NCBI RefSeq assembly: GCF_009674485.1
Contig: NZ_WKJJ01000004.1
Location: 301,076-365,075 of the forward strand
Reading direction: 5' to 3'
Source of the DNA: Pseudoduganella rivuli
GTDB lineage: Bacteria > Pseudomonadota > Gammaproteobacteria > Burkholderiales > Burkholderiaceae_D
Length of the DNA stretch: 64,000 nucleotides
Positions 25,643-36,650 of this stretch are shown piece by piece. Below the pieces are notes generated by a model. It ran no database searches and was not told the DNA's origin. It saw nothing but the letters and a program-made list of their open reading frames with translations. The stretch's first letter is position 1. Each line of letters begins with the position of its first letter. The position numbers were made by a program, and so were the translations under genes.

Positions 25643-26914
25643 ATGTTCCATTACATTCCAACCGGGAGGCTGGCCGCCGGCGCCGCGCTCCTGGCGCTGG
25701 CCGCCGTTGCGCACGGGGCCGACCGCTTGTCCCTGGATGAGGCGCAGCGCCTCGCCGTGCAGCGCTCCTATCAGATACCCGCATACGACGCGGCCATCAC
25801 CGCATCCACGGAAATGGGCGCTGCCGCCGCGCGCCTGCCCGATCCCGTGCTGAAAGTCGGCATCGACAACCTGCCGCTCAGTGGCCCCGACCGCGCCAGC
25901 CTTGGCGCCGATGCGATGACGATGCGCCGCGTCGGCGTCATGCAGGAGCTGACGCGCGCCGATAAACGCGCCTTGCGCAGCACGCGCTATGCGCAGGAAG
26001 CGGCCAGAACGCAGGCGGAAAAAGACAAGGCGATTGCCGCCGTCGAACGCAATACGGCGCTGGCGTGGCTGGACCGCCATTACGCGGACGCCACGGTGAC
26101 CATCCTTGCCGAACAACGTACCCTGGCGGTGCAGGAGCGCGAAGCCGCCGACGCAGCCTATCGTGGAGGCCGTGGCAGCCAGTCCGACGTCCTGGCGGCG
26201 CAAAGCGCCGTGCTGCAACTGGACGACCGCGTGCTGGAAGCGCAAGGCAGGGCCCGAGCCGCCGGGGCCGGGCTGGCGCGCTGGCTCGGTGATGCCGCCG
26301 CGCGGCCGCTGGCGGACCCGCCCGCGATGGATGCGATCCGTTTTGACGCCACTACCCTGGAAACCCAACTGGCCCACCACCCGGATATCGCCGTGCTGGC
26401 CCGGCAGGTGGACATCGCCGAGACGCAGGCCGGCCTGGCCGAGGCGGACCGCCGCCCCGACTGGTCGGTGGAAGTCACATACCAGCAGCGCGGCGCCGCT
26501 TACCCGAACATGGTGTCGGTCGGCTTGTCCGTGCCGCTGCAGTGGGACCGCAACAACCGGCAAGACCGCGAACTGGCGGCCAGGCTGGCCATGGCGTCGC
26601 AAGCCAGGGGGGAACAGGATGAAGCATTGCGCGCGCATGCCGCGGAAATCCGTGCGCAGATCGCCGCGTGGCAAACCGGCCGCGCGCGGCAGGCGCGCTA
26701 TTCGGCGGACCTGGTTCCACTGGCGCAAGCGCGCAGCGCGGCTTTACTGGCCGCCTACCGGGGCGGCAAGGCGTCGCTGGCCGACGTGCTGGCGGCGCGC
26801 CGCAATGTGCTGGACACCAGGGTGGCGGCGCTGCAGCTGGAGGCGGACACGGCCCGGATATGGGCGCAACTGAATTTCCTGTTCCCCATGGCGCAGGCGG
26901 GAGGCCATCCATGA
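25643..26914 (+). CDS. cusC: Outer-membrane efflux channel of TolC/CusC-CzcC family
   Basis: A 423-residue protein with GGAG just before ATG 25643 and a signal peptide ending near VAHGA. It contains two OEP-type repeats with long amphipathic helices (residues about 25-210 and 230-415), such as LDEAQRLAVQRSYQIPAYDAA and the repeated AYRGGRGSQSDVLAA / AYRGGKASLADVLAA pattern diagnostic of the family. The outer-membrane channel completes a CusCBA-type RND pump. The stop overlaps the adaptor start (ATGA). Confidence 0.88.
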   Translation: MFHYIPTGRLAAGAALLALAAVAHGADRLSLDEAQRLAVQRSYQIPAYDAAITASTEMGAAAARLPDPVLKVGIDNLPLSGPDRASLGADAMTMRRVGVMQELTRADKRALRSTRYAQEAARTQAEKDKAIAAVERNTALAWLDRHYADATVTILAEQRTLAVQEREAADAAYRGGRGSQSDVLAAQSAVLQLDDRVLEAQGRARAAGAGLARWLGDAAARPLADPPAMDAIRFDATTLETQLAHHPDIAVLARQVDIAETQAGLAEADRRPDWSVEVTYQQRGAAYPNMVSVGLSVPLQWDRNNRQDRELAARLAMASQARGEQDEALRAHAAEIRAQIAAWQTGRARQARYSADLVPLAQARSAALLAAYRGGKASLADVLAARRNVLDTRVAALQLEADTARIWAQLNFLFPMAQAGGHP

Positions 26915-28395
26915 AGCGCAAGACCATCGCGATCGCGGCCCTGGCCACAGCCGGCATCGTGGCCGGCGGCGCGGCATTGTACCGGGCAGGGGTGGCGCAA
27001 GGAGGGCAGAACGCTGCCACACCGGCAAGCGACAGCCGGTCCGACCCCGCCGGCGGCCGCAAAGTGCTGTACTGGCACGACCCCATGGTGCCAGGCCCGA
27101 AATTCGACAAACCCGGAAAATCGCCGTTCATGGACATGGCGCTGGTGCCCGTCTACGCGGACCAGTCAGGTGACGACGGCAAGGTCGCCATCAGTCCCCG
27201 CATCCAGCAAAACCTGGGCATACGCACGGCGCCGGTGGAACAAGGCGCTCTGGCCGCTTCCCTGACCGTGGTGGGCAATATATCCTTCAACGAGCGCGAT
27301 ACCGCCATGGTGCAGGCACGGGCGGGCGGTTACGTCGAGCGGCTGCTGGTGCGCGCGCCGCTCGATGCCGTGCGGCGCGGCCAGCCGTTGGTGGAACTGT
27401 ACGTGCCGGACTGGGTGGCGGCGCAGGAAGAATACCTGGCGGCGCGCCGCATGTCGGCGGAGCTGGGTGACGCCGCGCGCCAGCGCATGCGCCTGGCGGG
27501 TATGGACGATCTGCAGATCCGCGCCGTGGAAACGACGGGCAAGGTGCACGCGCGGCTGGCGGTCGCGTCGCCGATGGCCGGCGTGGTGACGGAACTGGCC
27601 GTGCGCGAAGGGATGACGGTGGCGGCGGGCGCGCCGCTGTACCGCATCAACGGAACGTCGGCGGTCTGGCTGATCGCCGAGGTGCCCGAAACGGCCGCCG
27701 CGCAGGTGCGGCCGGGCCAGAACGTCGCGGCCCGCGTGGCGGCGCTGCCCGGCATGGCGTTCAGCGGCAAGGTCGAAGCCCTGCTGCCGGAAGTCAATCC
27801 GTCGACGCGGACCCTGAAGGCGCGGATCGTGCTGGCCAATCCGGACGGGCGGCTGGTACAGGGCATGTTCGCCACCGCCGACCTGGCCGGCCAGACTGGC
27901 GCGCCGGCGCTGCTGGTCCCCACCGAAGCGGTGATACGGACCGGCACGCGCAGCGTGGTGTTTGTCGCCGCCGGCGCGGGCGGCTTTGCGCCGGTCGACG
28001 TGGAAACCGGGGCGGAAGCGGGTGGCCGGACGGAAATCCGCAAGGGCCTGGTGGCGGGCCAGCAGGTGGTGGTGTCCGGCCAGTTCCTGGTCGATTCCGA
28101 AGCCAGCCTGAAAGGCGTGGCGGCGCGCATGGCAGCCGATACGCCGGTGGGCGGCCCCGTCCACCACGCCACGGGCCGCGTGGAAAAGATCGACGCCGGC
28201 AATGTGACGTTGTCGCACGGCCCCGTCGCCACCCTGCAATGGGGGCCGATGACGATGCCGTTCAAGCTGCCGCAGGCCGGACTGCCGCCCGGGATGACAG
28301 TGGGCGCCATGGTGTCGTTCGACTTCGTGCAGTTACCGGACGGCGGGTTCCAGGTCACGGCGATGACGCCGGCCACGGCGGGAGGCGGCAAATGA
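26911..28395 (+). CDS. cusB: RND efflux periplasmic adaptor CusB with fused C-terminal CusF-like domain
   Basis: A 494-residue protein. After a signal/anchor segment comes a heavy-metal-binding domain ([19 protein letters not shown], residues about 52-80). The membrane-fusion core follows, with barrel-sandwich halves around residues 125 and 220. The last 75 residues are a CusF-type chaperone domain. Its metal residues are all present: H436, W444, M447 and M449, with the same spacing as CusF H36/W44/M47/M49. In E. coli CusF is a separate protein; here it is covalently attached to the adaptor. ATG overlaps the upstream stop and the protein overlaps cusA by ATGA, so the pump genes are translationally coupled. 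Confidence 0.9.
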   Translation: MKRKTIAIAALATAGIVAGGAALYRAGVAQGGQNAATPASDSRSDPAGGRKVLYWHDPMVPGPKFDKPGKSPFMDMALVPVYADQSGDDGKVAISPRIQQNLGIRTAPVEQGALAASLTVVGNISFNERDTAMVQARAGGYVERLLVRAPLDAVRRGQPLVELYVPDWVAAQEEYLAARRMSAELGDAARQRMRLAGMDDLQIRAVETTGKVHARLAVASPMAGVVTELAVREGMTVAAGAPLYRINGTSAVWLIAEVPETAAAQVRPGQNVAARVAALPGMAFSGKVEALLPEVNPSTRTLKARIVLANPDGRLVQGMFATADLAGQTGAPALLVPTEAVIRTGTRSVVFVAAGAGGFAPVDVETGAEAGGRTEIRKGLVAGQQVVVSGQFLVDSEASLKGVAARMAADTPVGGPVHHATGRVEKIDAGNVTLSHGPVATLQWGPMTMPFKLPQAGLPPGMTVGAMVSFDFVQLPDGGFQVTAMTPATAGGGK

Positions 28396-31300
28396 TCGCC
28401 CGAGTGATCCGCTGGGCCATCGTCAACCGGCTGCTGGTGCTGCTGGCCACCGTGGGCCTGTCCGCCTGGGGCGTGTGGGCCTTGGCGAACACGCCGCTGG
28501 ACGCCATCCCCGACCTGTCCGATACGCAAGTCATCATCCGCACCGCGTATCCGGGCCAGGCGCCGCAAATTGTGGAAAACCAGGTGACGTACCCGCTTAC
28601 CACGACCATGCTGTCGGTGCCGGGGGCGAAAACCGTGCGTGGTTATTCGTTCTTTGGCGATTCCTTTGTCTACGTGCTGTTCGATGACGGCACCGATCCC
28701 TATTGGGCCCGTTCGCGCGTGCTGGAATACCTGAACCAGGTGCAGGCGCGCTTGCCGGCGCAAGCCCGTCCGGCGCTGGGACCCGACGCGACCGGGGTGG
28801 GCTGGGTGTACGAATATGCGCTGGTCGACCGAAGCGGCAAACACGACTTGTCGCAATTGCGCGCGCTGCAGGACTGGTTCCTCAAGTACGAACTGAAAGC
28901 CGTGCCGAACGTGGCGGAGGTGGCCAGCGTTGGCGGCATGGTGCGGCAGTACCAGATCCAGCTGGATCCGGACAAGCTGCGCGCCTATAACATGCCACAC
29001 GCGAAGGTGGTGGACGCGGTGCGCAAGGCCAACCAGGAAAGCGGTGGTTCCGTGCTGGAATTGGGGGAGGCGGAATACATGGTGCGCGCCACGGGCTACC
29101 TGCAATCGCTGGACGACTTCCGCAAGATTCCGCTGGCGGCCGACAATGGCGTGCCGGTGCGCCTGGGCGACGTCGCGCATATCGTGACGGGGCCGGAAAT
29201 GCGGCGCGGCGTGGCGGAGCTGAATGGCGAAGGCGAGGTGGCCGGCGGCATCATCGTCATGCGCTCGGGGAAAAACGCGCTGGAGACCATCGCGGCCGTC
29301 AAGGCCCGCCTCGAAACGCTGAAAGCCAGCCTGCCGGCCGGCGTGGAAATCGTGCCCGTGTACGACCGCTCGCACCTGATCCGGCGCGCCGTCACGAACC
29401 TCGAACAAAAAGTCGCCGAAGAATTCATTGTCGTGGCCGTGGTGTGCGCACTGTTCCTGTTCCACCTGCGTTCCGCACTGGTTGCCATCGCGTCGCTGCC
29501 GCTGGGCATCCTGGCGTCGTACGTCGTCATGCATTACCAGCACGTCAATGCCAACATCATGTCGCTGGGCGGCATCGCGATCGCCATTGGCGCCATGGTC
29601 GATGCCGCCGTCGTCATGATTGAAAACGCCCATAAGCACATGGAAGTGTGGCGCCACGCGCATCCGGGCGAGGAATTGAAGGGCGACGAGCACTGGCGCG
29701 TGACGGGCGAAGCGGCGGCCGAAGTGGGGCCGGCCCTGTTCTTCTCGCTGCTGATCATCGTGCTGTCGTTCATTCCCGTGTTTACGCTGGAGGCGCAGGA
29801 GGGACGGCTGTTCGCGCCGCTGGCGCTGACCAAGACGTACGCCATGGCGGCCGCCGCAGGGCTGGCGGTCACGTTGATCCCAGTATTGATGGGTTATCTG
29901 ATCCGTGGCCGCATCCCGGACGAGCAAAGCAATCCGCTGAACCGGGCGTTGATCCGGATGTACCGTCCATTGCTCGAACATGTGCTGCGCGCGCCGAAAA
30001 CCACGCTGGTGGTGGCCGCCGTCATTGCCTTACTCACCCTGTGGCCGCTGGGCCGGCTGGGCGGCGAATTCATGCCGCCGCTGGACGAGGGCGACTTGCT
30101 GTACATGCCGTCGGCGCTGCCCGGGATCGGGATCGGCAAGGCGGCGGAATTGCTGCAGCAAACGGACCGCCTGATCAAGACCGTGCCGGAAGTCCAGAGC
30201 GTATTCGGCAAAGCGGGGCGGGCGGAAACGGCGACCGATCCGGCGCCGCTGGAAATGTTCGAGACCACGATCCAGTTCAAGCCCCGCGACCAGTGGCGAC
30301 CCGGCATGACGCCGGACAAGCTGGTGGAAGAACTGGACCGCGTGGTGCGCGTGCCGGGTCTGTCGAATATCTGGGTGCCGCCGATCCGCAACCGCATCGA
30401 CATGCTGGCCACCGGCGTCAAGAGTCCCGTCGGCATCAAGGTGGCCGGCGCCGACTGGCGGGAAATCGACCGCATCACCGGCCAGGTCGAACGGGCCGTG
30501 AAACAGGTGCCGGGCGTGTCGTCGGCGCTGGCCGAGCGCCTCAGCGGCGGGCGCTATATCGATGCCGACATCGACCGCGACGCGGCGGCCCGCTATGGAT
30601 TGAATATCGCCGATGTCCACGGCGTGATTGCCGCCGCGATTGGCGGCGACAATATCGGCGAAACCGTGGAAGGCTTGCAGCGCTTTCCCATCAATGTCCG
30701 TTATCCGCGCGAATGGCGGGATTCGCTGGAAAAACTGCGCAATTTGCCGCTGTTGACGGAACGGGGCGCGCAAATCCGCCTCGGCGACGTGGCGGCCATC
30801 CGGCTCGGCGACGGTCCGCCGATGCTGAAAAGCGAGAATGCGCGGCTGTCCGGCTGGGTCTATGTCGACATCCGGGGCCGCGACCTGCGCTCGGCCGTGC
30901 GCGACATGCAGCAGGCGGTGGCGCGCGACATCCGGCTGCCGCCCGGGTATGCGGTGTCGTGGTCGGGCCAGTTCGAATACCTGGAGCGCGCAACCGGCCG
31001 GCTGCAGGTGGTGGCGCCGGCCACGCTGGCCATTATTTTCGTGCTGCTGTTCGTGACGTTCGGCAGCGTGGCCGAAGCGGCGCTGATCATGGCCACGTTG
31101 CCGTTCGCCGTGGCGGGCGGGGTCTGGCTGCTGTGGGGACTGGGACATAACGTCTCGGTGGCGTCCGGCATTGGCTTTATCGCGCTGGCCGGCGTGGCAG
31201 CGGAATTCGGCGTCATCATGCTGCTGTACCTGAAGCACGCGTGGGAAGCGCGGCAGCGGCGCGGGCAGGACAGCGAAGCGGATTTGCTGGAAGCGATCCG

Positions 31301-31526
31301 GGAAGGCGCGGTGCAGCGGGTCCGTCCCAAGGCCATGACGGTGGCGGTGATCCTGGCCGGCCTGGCGCCCATCATGGCGGGTGGCGGGGCCGGCTCGGAA
31401 GTCATGCAGCGGATCGCGGCGCCGATGGTGGGCGGCATGCTGTCGGCGCCGCTGCTGTCGATGTTCGTGGTGCCGGCCGCCTACCTGCTGCTGCGGCGGC
31501 GCGCGTGCCGCCGCAGCCTCCCATAG
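28392..31526 (+). CDS. cusA: CusA/CzcA-family heavy-metal RND efflux transporter
   Basis: A 1,044-residue inner-membrane pump of full length, starting [18 protein letters not shown]. The heavy-metal RND signatures are clear: [10 protein letters not shown], the [17 protein letters not shown] loop, [18 protein letters not shown] and [17 protein letters not shown]. The last is close to CusA and distinguishes monovalent copper/silver pumps from CzcA. The twelve-helix arrangement includes the proton-relay helix [16 protein letters not shown]. It works with the adaptor and channel encoded just upstream. It is the last gene of the operon; an opposing ABC permease follows 17 bp later. No metal sensor regulator is visible nearby. 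Confidence 0.92.
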   Translation: MIARVIRWAIVNRLLVLLATVGLSAWGVWALANTPLDAIPDLSDTQVIIRTAYPGQAPQIVENQVTYPLTTTMLSVPGAKTVRGYSFFGDSFVYVLFDDGTDPYWARSRVLEYLNQVQARLPAQARPALGPDATGVGWVYEYALVDRSGKHDLSQLRALQDWFLKYELKAVPNVAEVASVGGMVRQYQIQLDPDKLRAYNMPHAKVVDAVRKANQESGGSVLELGEAEYMVRATGYLQSLDDFRKIPLAADNGVPVRLGDVAHIVTGPEMRRGVAELNGEGEVAGGIIVMRSGKNALETIAAVKARLETLKASLPAGVEIVPVYDRSHLIRRAVTNLEQKVAEEFIVVAVVCALFLFHLRSALVAIASLPLGILASYVVMHYQHVNANIMSLGGIAIAIGAMVDAAVVMIENAHKHMEVWRHAHPGEELKGDEHWRVTGEAAAEVGPALFFSLLIIVLSFIPVFTLEAQEGRLFAPLALTKTYAMAAAAGLAVTLIPVLMGYLIRGRIPDEQSNPLNRALIRMYRPLLEHVLRAPKTTLVVAAVIALLTLWPLGRLGGEFMPPLDEGDLLYMPSALPGIGIGKAAELLQQTDRLIKTVPEVQSVFGKAGRAETATDPAPLEMFETTIQFKPRDQWRPGMTPDKLVEELDRVVRVPGLSNIWVPPIRNRIDMLATGVKSPVGIKVAGADWREIDRITGQVERAVKQVPGVSSALAERLSGGRYIDADIDRDAAARYGLNIADVHGVIAAAIGGDNIGETVEGLQRFPINVRYPREWRDSLEKLRNLPLLTERGAQIRLGDVAAIRLGDGPPMLKSENARLSGWVYVDIRGRDLRSAVRDMQQAVARDIRLPPGYAVSWSGQFEYLERATGRLQVVAPATLAIIFVLLFVTFGSVAEAALIMATLPFAVAGGVWLLWGLGHNVSVASGIGFIALAGVAAEFGVIMLLYLKHAWEARQRRGQDSEADLLEAIREGAVQRVRPKAMTVAVILAGLAPIMAGGGAGSEVMQRIAAPMVGGMLSAPLLSMFVVPAAYLLLRRRACRRSLP

Positions 31527-31543
31527 CGGCAGGGGGGCCGGCC

Positions 31544-33913
31544 TCATTCGTACTGCAAGGCCCGGACCACGGGCATGCGCATCGCCTGCCGCGCCGGCCA
31601 GGCGCAAGCCACGACGGACACGACGATGACGGCGGCCAGCCACCGCAGTGCGCTGGCCGGCTCCGGCATCAGCGACGTCGGCACCGTGAACATCACGCGG
31701 CTAAACGCTTCGCCCAATGCGACGCTGACCGGCACCGACAGCGGCAGCGCCAGCAGCCAGCCCAGCAGCGCCATCACCAAACCTTCCAGTTGCACCATGC
31801 CCAGGATGGAGCGGGCGCTGGCGCCGATGGCGCGCAGCACGCCGATTTCACGCTGGCGCTCCAGTACCGCCACGCTCATGGTCGACGCCAGCCCCATGCC
31901 GCCCACCACCATCATCACCCAGCCCATCAGGCCCAGGAAGCTCACCACCATTTGCAGGTGGTCTTCGATGCTCTGGCGGGCGTCGCTCAGCAGCTTGCCG
32001 CCGCTGACGACCATGCCCCGGCTTTCCAGCGACGTGCGCACACTGCGCAACAGCGCCTGCTGGCCGGCGTCGCCGCGTTCGCGCGCCCGCACCAGCAGCA
32101 GATTGGCCTGGTCCACGCCGCGCCATGCGGCAAACGCCGCCTGCGACATGTAGACCACGGATTCCGGCCCGCTGTCGACGATACCGGCGATACGCAGCGG
32201 CAGCGGCTTGCCGTCGACCGTCAGCGGCAGCGCTTGCCCCACCTGTAAATCCGGGTTGTCCTTCAACATGCCGCTGCCGACCACGGCGCCGTCCGGCGCG
32301 TCGTCGCGCAGCCATGCCCCGCTGCGCATGGCCGGGGCCAGCATGCGGCTGTTGACCGGCACCGCCAGCAAATCAAAGGCCTTGCCGAGCGTGCCATCGG
32401 ACAGCGCCAGACCGGCGCTGGCGCGCGCCCACGCTTCGGCGGCGGCGGCACCCGTTTCGCCGGCAACGCGCGCTTCCAGCGTGCGCGCCGGCAGCGGCGC
32501 CGCCACCCGCAGCATCATGTCATAGCGCTGGCCGGCAAACAGCAAGTCCACCGATTGCGCGACGGCCAGGCGCAGGTTGCCCGCGCCGACCAGTACGGCG
32601 CCCGCCACGGCCAGCGCCAGCAGGCTCAGCCAGCAGCGCATGCGCTGGCGGAACGCGTTATGCAGCGACAGCAACTGGGGCCGCGCCAGCGGCAAGCGTT
32701 GCAGCCAATGCCGCATGCGGTTGCCGGCCGTGCCGGCGGGCAGTCCGGTGTCGTGCAGCGCTTCGGCCACCGGCTGGCGGCACGCCTTGACGACAGGCCA
32801 CGCGGCGGCCAGCACAGGCAAGCCGATACCCACCGCCGCCTGAAGCAGCAGCGTCCAGCCGGGGATGGCGTAAGGCTCCACGGGGAAATTCAGCATGTCG
32901 CCCTGGAAGCTGCCATAGCGCCGCCCCAGCCAGGCAGCCGCCGGCACCGCCACCGAGGCGGCCAGCACGCCGAGTCCGGCCGCCAGCGCCAGCACCTGGA
33001 CCGCGATTTGCCGTTCGCTGGCGCCGATGGCTTTCATGATCCCCAGTTCGCGCCGCTGGCTGGCCAGCATGGCGGAAATCAGGTTGACGATCAGGCAGCC
33101 GCACACCAGCAACGTCAGCACGCCGAACGCCCCCTGCACCAGCATCAGCGATTCCATTTGCGCGGCGTGCAGGTGCCGGCCGGGCACGGGCACGTCGATG
33201 CGGCCGACCTGCCTGCCGTCCGCCTCGGCCAGCGCCTTGACCTGCCACGCCAGTTGCCGCACCGCCTGCTGCGTGGGTTGCGGATCGGTGACGGTGAATT
33301 GCAGTTCGTCGAACGCGGGCGAAACGCCCAGCCGGGAAAATGCCGACGGGCTGACATAGCCATACACAAGGTGGTCCATCCAGCCGGGGGCGACCGATAC
33401 GTCGCGCACCAGGCCGCCCACTTTCAGCGCGGCGGGCGGGTTGCCGGCCACCGTGAACTTCGCGTCCTGGCCCACCTTGGCGCCGGCATAGCCGAGCGAC
33501 GAGCGTTCGATGGTAATCTCGCCATCTGCCGGCGGCCATGGTCCCTCGGTATCCCGCAGGCGCCCGATATCGGGCCGGTTGACGTCGTCGACGGCGTGCA
33601 GGATGGCGGTCTTGCGTTCGCCGCCGGCCAGCAGGGTCGCCACCACGGTGCGCCGTGCGCGCACGGCGGCAATGCCGGGCAGCTGCTTGACGCGCGCCAG
33701 CAGGGCATCGTCGAGCGGCGTGATTTTCAACGTGGCCGCCACCGGGCGGCTGGCCGCGTAGCTTTCCTGCGTGGCGGTGCGGACCAGCGCCCACGCGTCG
33801 AGCACGGCGCCGGCGCCCGTCAGTCCCAGCGCCACCGCCAGCACCACCAGCAAGGTACGGGCGCGGTGGCCCCAGGCATCGCGCATCGTCTTACTCCAAC
33901 GGGTATCAACCAT
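31544..33913 (-). CDS. MacB/FtsX-type ABC transporter permease
   Basis: A 789-residue membrane protein with two FtsX domains and periplasmic regions. The first helix is TLLVVLAVALGLTGAGA. FtsX helix groups are found at about 250-400 (GVLTLLVCGCLIVNLI) and near the C-terminus (SFLGLMGWVMMVVGGMGLAS; VAVLERQREIGVLRAIGASA is the conserved coupling segment). ATG 33913 overlaps the stop of the ATPase gene, so they are coupled. Such transporters extrude peptides, lipoproteins or macrolides, or transmit mechanical signals. Neighbouring divergent LytS/LytTR genes suggest two-component control. Substrate unknown. Confidence 0.85.
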   Translation of the reverse strand: MVDTRWSKTMRDAWGHRARTLLVVLAVALGLTGAGAVLDAWALVRTATQESYAASRPVAATLKITPLDDALLARVKQLPGIAAVRARRTVVATLLAGGERKTAILHAVDDVNRPDIGRLRDTEGPWPPADGEITIERSSLGYAGAKVGQDAKFTVAGNPPAALKVGGLVRDVSVAPGWMDHLVYGYVSPSAFSRLGVSPAFDELQFTVTDPQPTQQAVRQLAWQVKALAEADGRQVGRIDVPVPGRHLHAAQMESLMLVQGAFGVLTLLVCGCLIVNLISAMLASQRRELGIMKAIGASERQIAVQVLALAAGLGVLAASVAVPAAAWLGRRYGSFQGDMLNFPVEPYAIPGWTLLLQAAVGIGLPVLAAAWPVVKACRQPVAEALHDTGLPAGTAGNRMRHWLQRLPLARPQLLSLHNAFRQRMRCWLSLLALAVAGAVLVGAGNLRLAVAQSVDLLFAGQRYDMMLRVAAPLPARTLEARVAGETGAAAAEAWARASAGLALSDGTLGKAFDLLAVPVNSRMLAPAMRSGAWLRDDAPDGAVVGSGMLKDNPDLQVGQALPLTVDGKPLPLRIAGIVDSGPESVVYMSQAAFAAWRGVDQANLLLVRARERGDAGQQALLRSVRTSLESRGMVVSGGKLLSDARQSIEDHLQMVVSFLGLMGWVMMVVGGMGLASTMSVAVLERQREIGVLRAIGASARSILGMVQLEGLVMALLGWLLALPLSVPVSVALGEAFSRVMFTVPTSLMPEPASALRWLAAVIVVSVVACAWPARQAMRMPVVRALQYE

Positions 33914-34658
33914 GGCGCACCTCGCGCTCGTCGACCATGCGGCCATCGACCAGGGTCACGGTGCGGTGCGCGCGGCGCAGCACGGCGGGATCGTGCGTCA
34001 CCATCACCAGCGTCTGTCCGTCGGCCACCAGTTCGTCGAGCAAATCCAGCAGGGCCGCCGCGTTGCGGGTATCGAGGTTGCCGGTCGGCTCATCGGCCAG
34101 CAGCAGGGCGGGCGCATTGGCCAGCGCGCGCGCCACCGCCACGCGCTGCTGCTGGCCGCCGGACATGGCGCCGGGCAGCCTGTCCGCCTGCTCCGGGATG
34201 TCCAGGCGTTCCAGCAACGCCAGTGCGCGGCCGCGGCGTTCGCGCGCCGGCCAGCAGCCCGCCAGGTCCATCGGCAGCATGACATTTTCCACCGCCGTCA
34301 GCGACGGCATCAGCTGGAAGAACTGGAACACGATGCCCACGGCGCGGCCGCGCCAGCGGGCCAGGTCCCGCTCCGGCAAGGCGTGCACGGCCTGGCCGTC
34401 GACCCACACCTCGCCGGTGCTGGGACGGTCCAGCCCACCCAAGAGGTTCAGCACCGTGGATTTGCCGCTGCCGGACTGGCCGGTGACGGCGACGAATTCG
34501 CCGCGCGCCACTTGCAGGCTGAAGCCGGACAGCGCGGTGCAGGTCGCGCCATTGCCCGCATAGGTTTTGCCGGCGCCGGCCAGGCGGATCAGCGGTCCTG
34601 GCGACGGCGAGCCGGCGGGAGGAAAGGATAAGGTGGATGGCTGGGCTGACAGGTTCAT
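33906..34658 (-). CDS. ABC transporter ATP-binding protein (LolD/MacB family)
   Basis: A 250-residue ATPase. Walker A is GQSGSGKST, the Q-loop region QFFQLMPSLTAVENVMLP is typical of LolD/MacB ATPases, the signature is MSGGQQQRVAVARAL and Walker B is LLLADEPTGNLDT. ATG 34658 follows GGGGAAC on the minus strand; an in-frame start 13 codons upstream is less likely. It pairs with the permease whose gene it overlaps. Two hundred bases separate it from the divergent kinase gene. Confidence 0.9.
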   Translation of the reverse strand: MNLSAQPSTLSFPPAGSPSPGPLIRLAGAGKTYAGNGATCTALSGFSLQVARGEFVAVTGQSGSGKSTVLNLLGGLDRPSTGEVWVDGQAVHALPERDLARWRGRAVGIVFQFFQLMPSLTAVENVMLPMDLAGCWPARERRGRALALLERLDIPEQADRLPGAMSGGQQQRVAVARALANAPALLLADEPTGNLDTRNAAALLDLLDELVADGQTLVMVTHDPAVLRRAHRTVTLVDGRMVDEREVRHG

Positions 34659-34857
34659 GGGTATGTTCCCCGGTTGATGGACAATGTGGAACAGCATAAG
34701 CCCGCGCGTTGCCGCCGCGCTGACCGTTCAACCCCCTGTTTGGGCGATTGGGCGAATGCCGTTGCCGGTGCCCGGGACCCCATGCTAATCTCGGGCCTTC
34801 TCATCCAGGCGCCGGCATGACTGCGCTGGTCCGGCAACGATCCTTTATCTGACAAAC

Positions 34858-35904
34858 ATGGCCCATTCGGAAGCTTCCCGCCGCGGCTGGTTCTGGCTGC
34901 AAATGGCCATTGGCTGGGCGCCCATGTGGGTGTTGTTCACGCTGATGATCATGAACGTGCACGATTACGCGCTCGGCCGCAGCGCATGGATGGCGCTGCG
35001 CATGATTGCCAGCGCCGCCGTGCTGGGCATCGGCGTGCACGCGCTGACGCGGCGCTTTCCGTGGCCCGCGCCATTCCGCTGGCAATTCCCGCTGGTGCAC
35101 ATGCTGGCCGCATCGCTGTATGCGGGATCGTGGATCGCGGCCTACAGCCTGATCGAAAGCGTGCTGCGCTGGCGCCTCGCCTATTTGCCAGGCCCGGGCT
35201 TCAGCCGCTTCGCGCTGACCGGCATCTGGCTGTACGTGACCATCACGGCGGTAGCCTACGCGCAGCAGGCCGCGCAGCGTTCCGCGCTGGCGCAGGCCGC
35301 TGCCGCGCGCGCGCAACTGGCGGCGCTGCAGTCGCAACTGCACCCGCATTTCCTGTTCAATGCCTTGCACACGGTGGTGCAATTGATCCCGCTGGACCCG
35401 GCCACGGCCGCCAGGGCGGCGGAACAGCTGGCGCAATTGCTGCGCACCGCGCTGGACGAGCGGCGCGACCTGGTCACCCTGGCCGAGGAGTGGCGCTTCG
35501 TGCAGCGCTACCTGGCAATCGAGCAGTTGCGCTTTGGCGACCGGCTGCGCGTGGAAGCCACGTTGCCGGACGAGGCGCTGGACATGCTGGCGCCATCGTT
35601 CGCCTTGCAGACACTGGTGGAAAATGCCGTGCGCCACGGCGCCGCCCCGAAGGTCGGGCCAACCGTGCTCGATATCCGCGCCGGCATCGTCGATGGCCGC
35701 TTGCAGCTGGTGGTGCGCGACGATGGCGTGGGCGCCGACACGGGCGCCATGGCGCAAAGCGGCGGCACGGGCTTGCGTCGCTTGCGCGAGCGGCTCGCCT
35801 GCCTGTACGGCGCCGGCGCCACGCTCGAAATCGATGCGGGCAAGGGCGGCGTGACGGCGACGTTGTCGCTGCCGGTGACGCATGGAGAGGATGAGCATGA
35901 CTGA
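34858..35904 (+). CDS. LytS/AlgZ-type sensor histidine kinase
   Basis: A 348-residue membrane kinase. The first 145 residues hold about four transmembrane helices with little periplasmic sequence, so it probably senses within the membrane. The His_kinase region has LHPHFLFNALH with phospho-acceptor H164; the HATPase part has QTLVENAVRHG and RDDGVGAD. The overlapping response-regulator gene is its partner. The divergent ABC exporter is the most likely regulated target. No clear ribosome site; the start is chosen by the first helix. Confidence 0.87.
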   Translation: MAHSEASRRGWFWLQMAIGWAPMWVLFTLMIMNVHDYALGRSAWMALRMIASAAVLGIGVHALTRRFPWPAPFRWQFPLVHMLAASLYAGSWIAAYSLIESVLRWRLAYLPGPGFSRFALTGIWLYVTITAVAYAQQAAQRSALAQAAAARAQLAALQSQLHPHFLFNALHTVVQLIPLDPATAARAAEQLAQLLRTALDERRDLVTLAEEWRFVQRYLAIEQLRFGDRLRVEATLPDEALDMLAPSFALQTLVENAVRHGAAPKVGPTVLDIRAGIVDGRLQLVVRDDGVGADTGAMAQSGGTGLRRLRERLACLYGAGATLEIDAGKGGVTATLSLPVTHGEDEHD

Positions 35905-36646
35905 GAACGCGTTGGTACGCGTGCTGATTGCCGACGACGAGCCGGTGGCCCGCGCGGGACTGCGCCATTTGCTGGCGGCGTTCGACTGGCTGGCGTGCGT
36001 GGGCGAAGCGGCCGACGGGCCTGCCGTGATCGAAGCGGTGGGGCGTTTGCAGCCCGACGTGGTGCTGCTCGATATCCAGATGCCCGGCTGTTTCGGCATC
36101 GACGTGCTGCGGCAATTGCCGCCACCGCTGCCGCGCATCGTGTTCACCACCGCGTACGCGGAACACGCGGTCACGGCATTTGAACTGGGCGCGCTGGATT
36201 ACCTGCTCAAGCCGTTCGGCGCCGACCGCCTGGCCGGCGCGCTGGCCAGGGTGCGGGCGGCGCTGGGCGAACCGTTGCCGCCCGCGCTGGACCGCTATGG
36301 CGAAATGCTGGCGCAGGGCCCGATGCGGCGCCTGTTTGTGCGCAGCGGGCGCAGCATCCAGCCCATCGCGGTGGCCGACGTGCATCGCTTCGAAGCGGTG
36401 GGCGATTACGTTACCGCTTATACGGCCGGCGGCGAACATTTGCTGCACGTGGCGCTGAACCGGCTGGAATCGCGCCTCGATCCCCAGCAATTCGCCCGCA
36501 TCCACCGCACGCACCTGGTCAACCTCGACCACCTGGCGCGCTTCCGCCGCGAGCTGGACGGCCGGCTGACCGCCATGCTGCGCAGCGGCGTGGAACTGCC
36601 GGTCAGCAAGAGCCGCGCGCAAGTGTTCCGCGAACTGGCGCGCTGA
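35897..36646 (+). CDS. LytTR-family response regulator
   Basis: A 249-residue protein: receiver domain (ADDEPVARAG, phospho-acceptor D59 in LLDIQMPG, KPFGADRL) and LytTR DNA-binding domain (RLFVRSGRSIQPIAVADVHRFEA, continuing to IHRTHLVNLDHL). ATG 35897 is preceded by GAGAGG and overlaps the kinase stop at 35902-35904. AlgR/LytR-type regulators bind short direct repeats; I did not find a convincing one in the 34.7-34.86 kb intergenic region. Convergent with the aldehyde dehydrogenase gene, with 4 bp between stops. Confidence 0.9.
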   Translation: MTENALVRVLIADDEPVARAGLRHLLAAFDWLACVGEAADGPAVIEAVGRLQPDVVLLDIQMPGCFGIDVLRQLPPPLPRIVFTTAYAEHAVTAFELGALDYLLKPFGADRLAGALARVRAALGEPLPPALDRYGEMLAQGPMRRLFVRSGRSIQPIAVADVHRFEAVGDYVTAYTAGGEHLLHVALNRLESRLDPQQFARIHRTHLVNLDHLARFRRELDGRLTAMLRSGVELPVSKSRAQVFRELAR

Positions 36647-36650
36647 CGGA

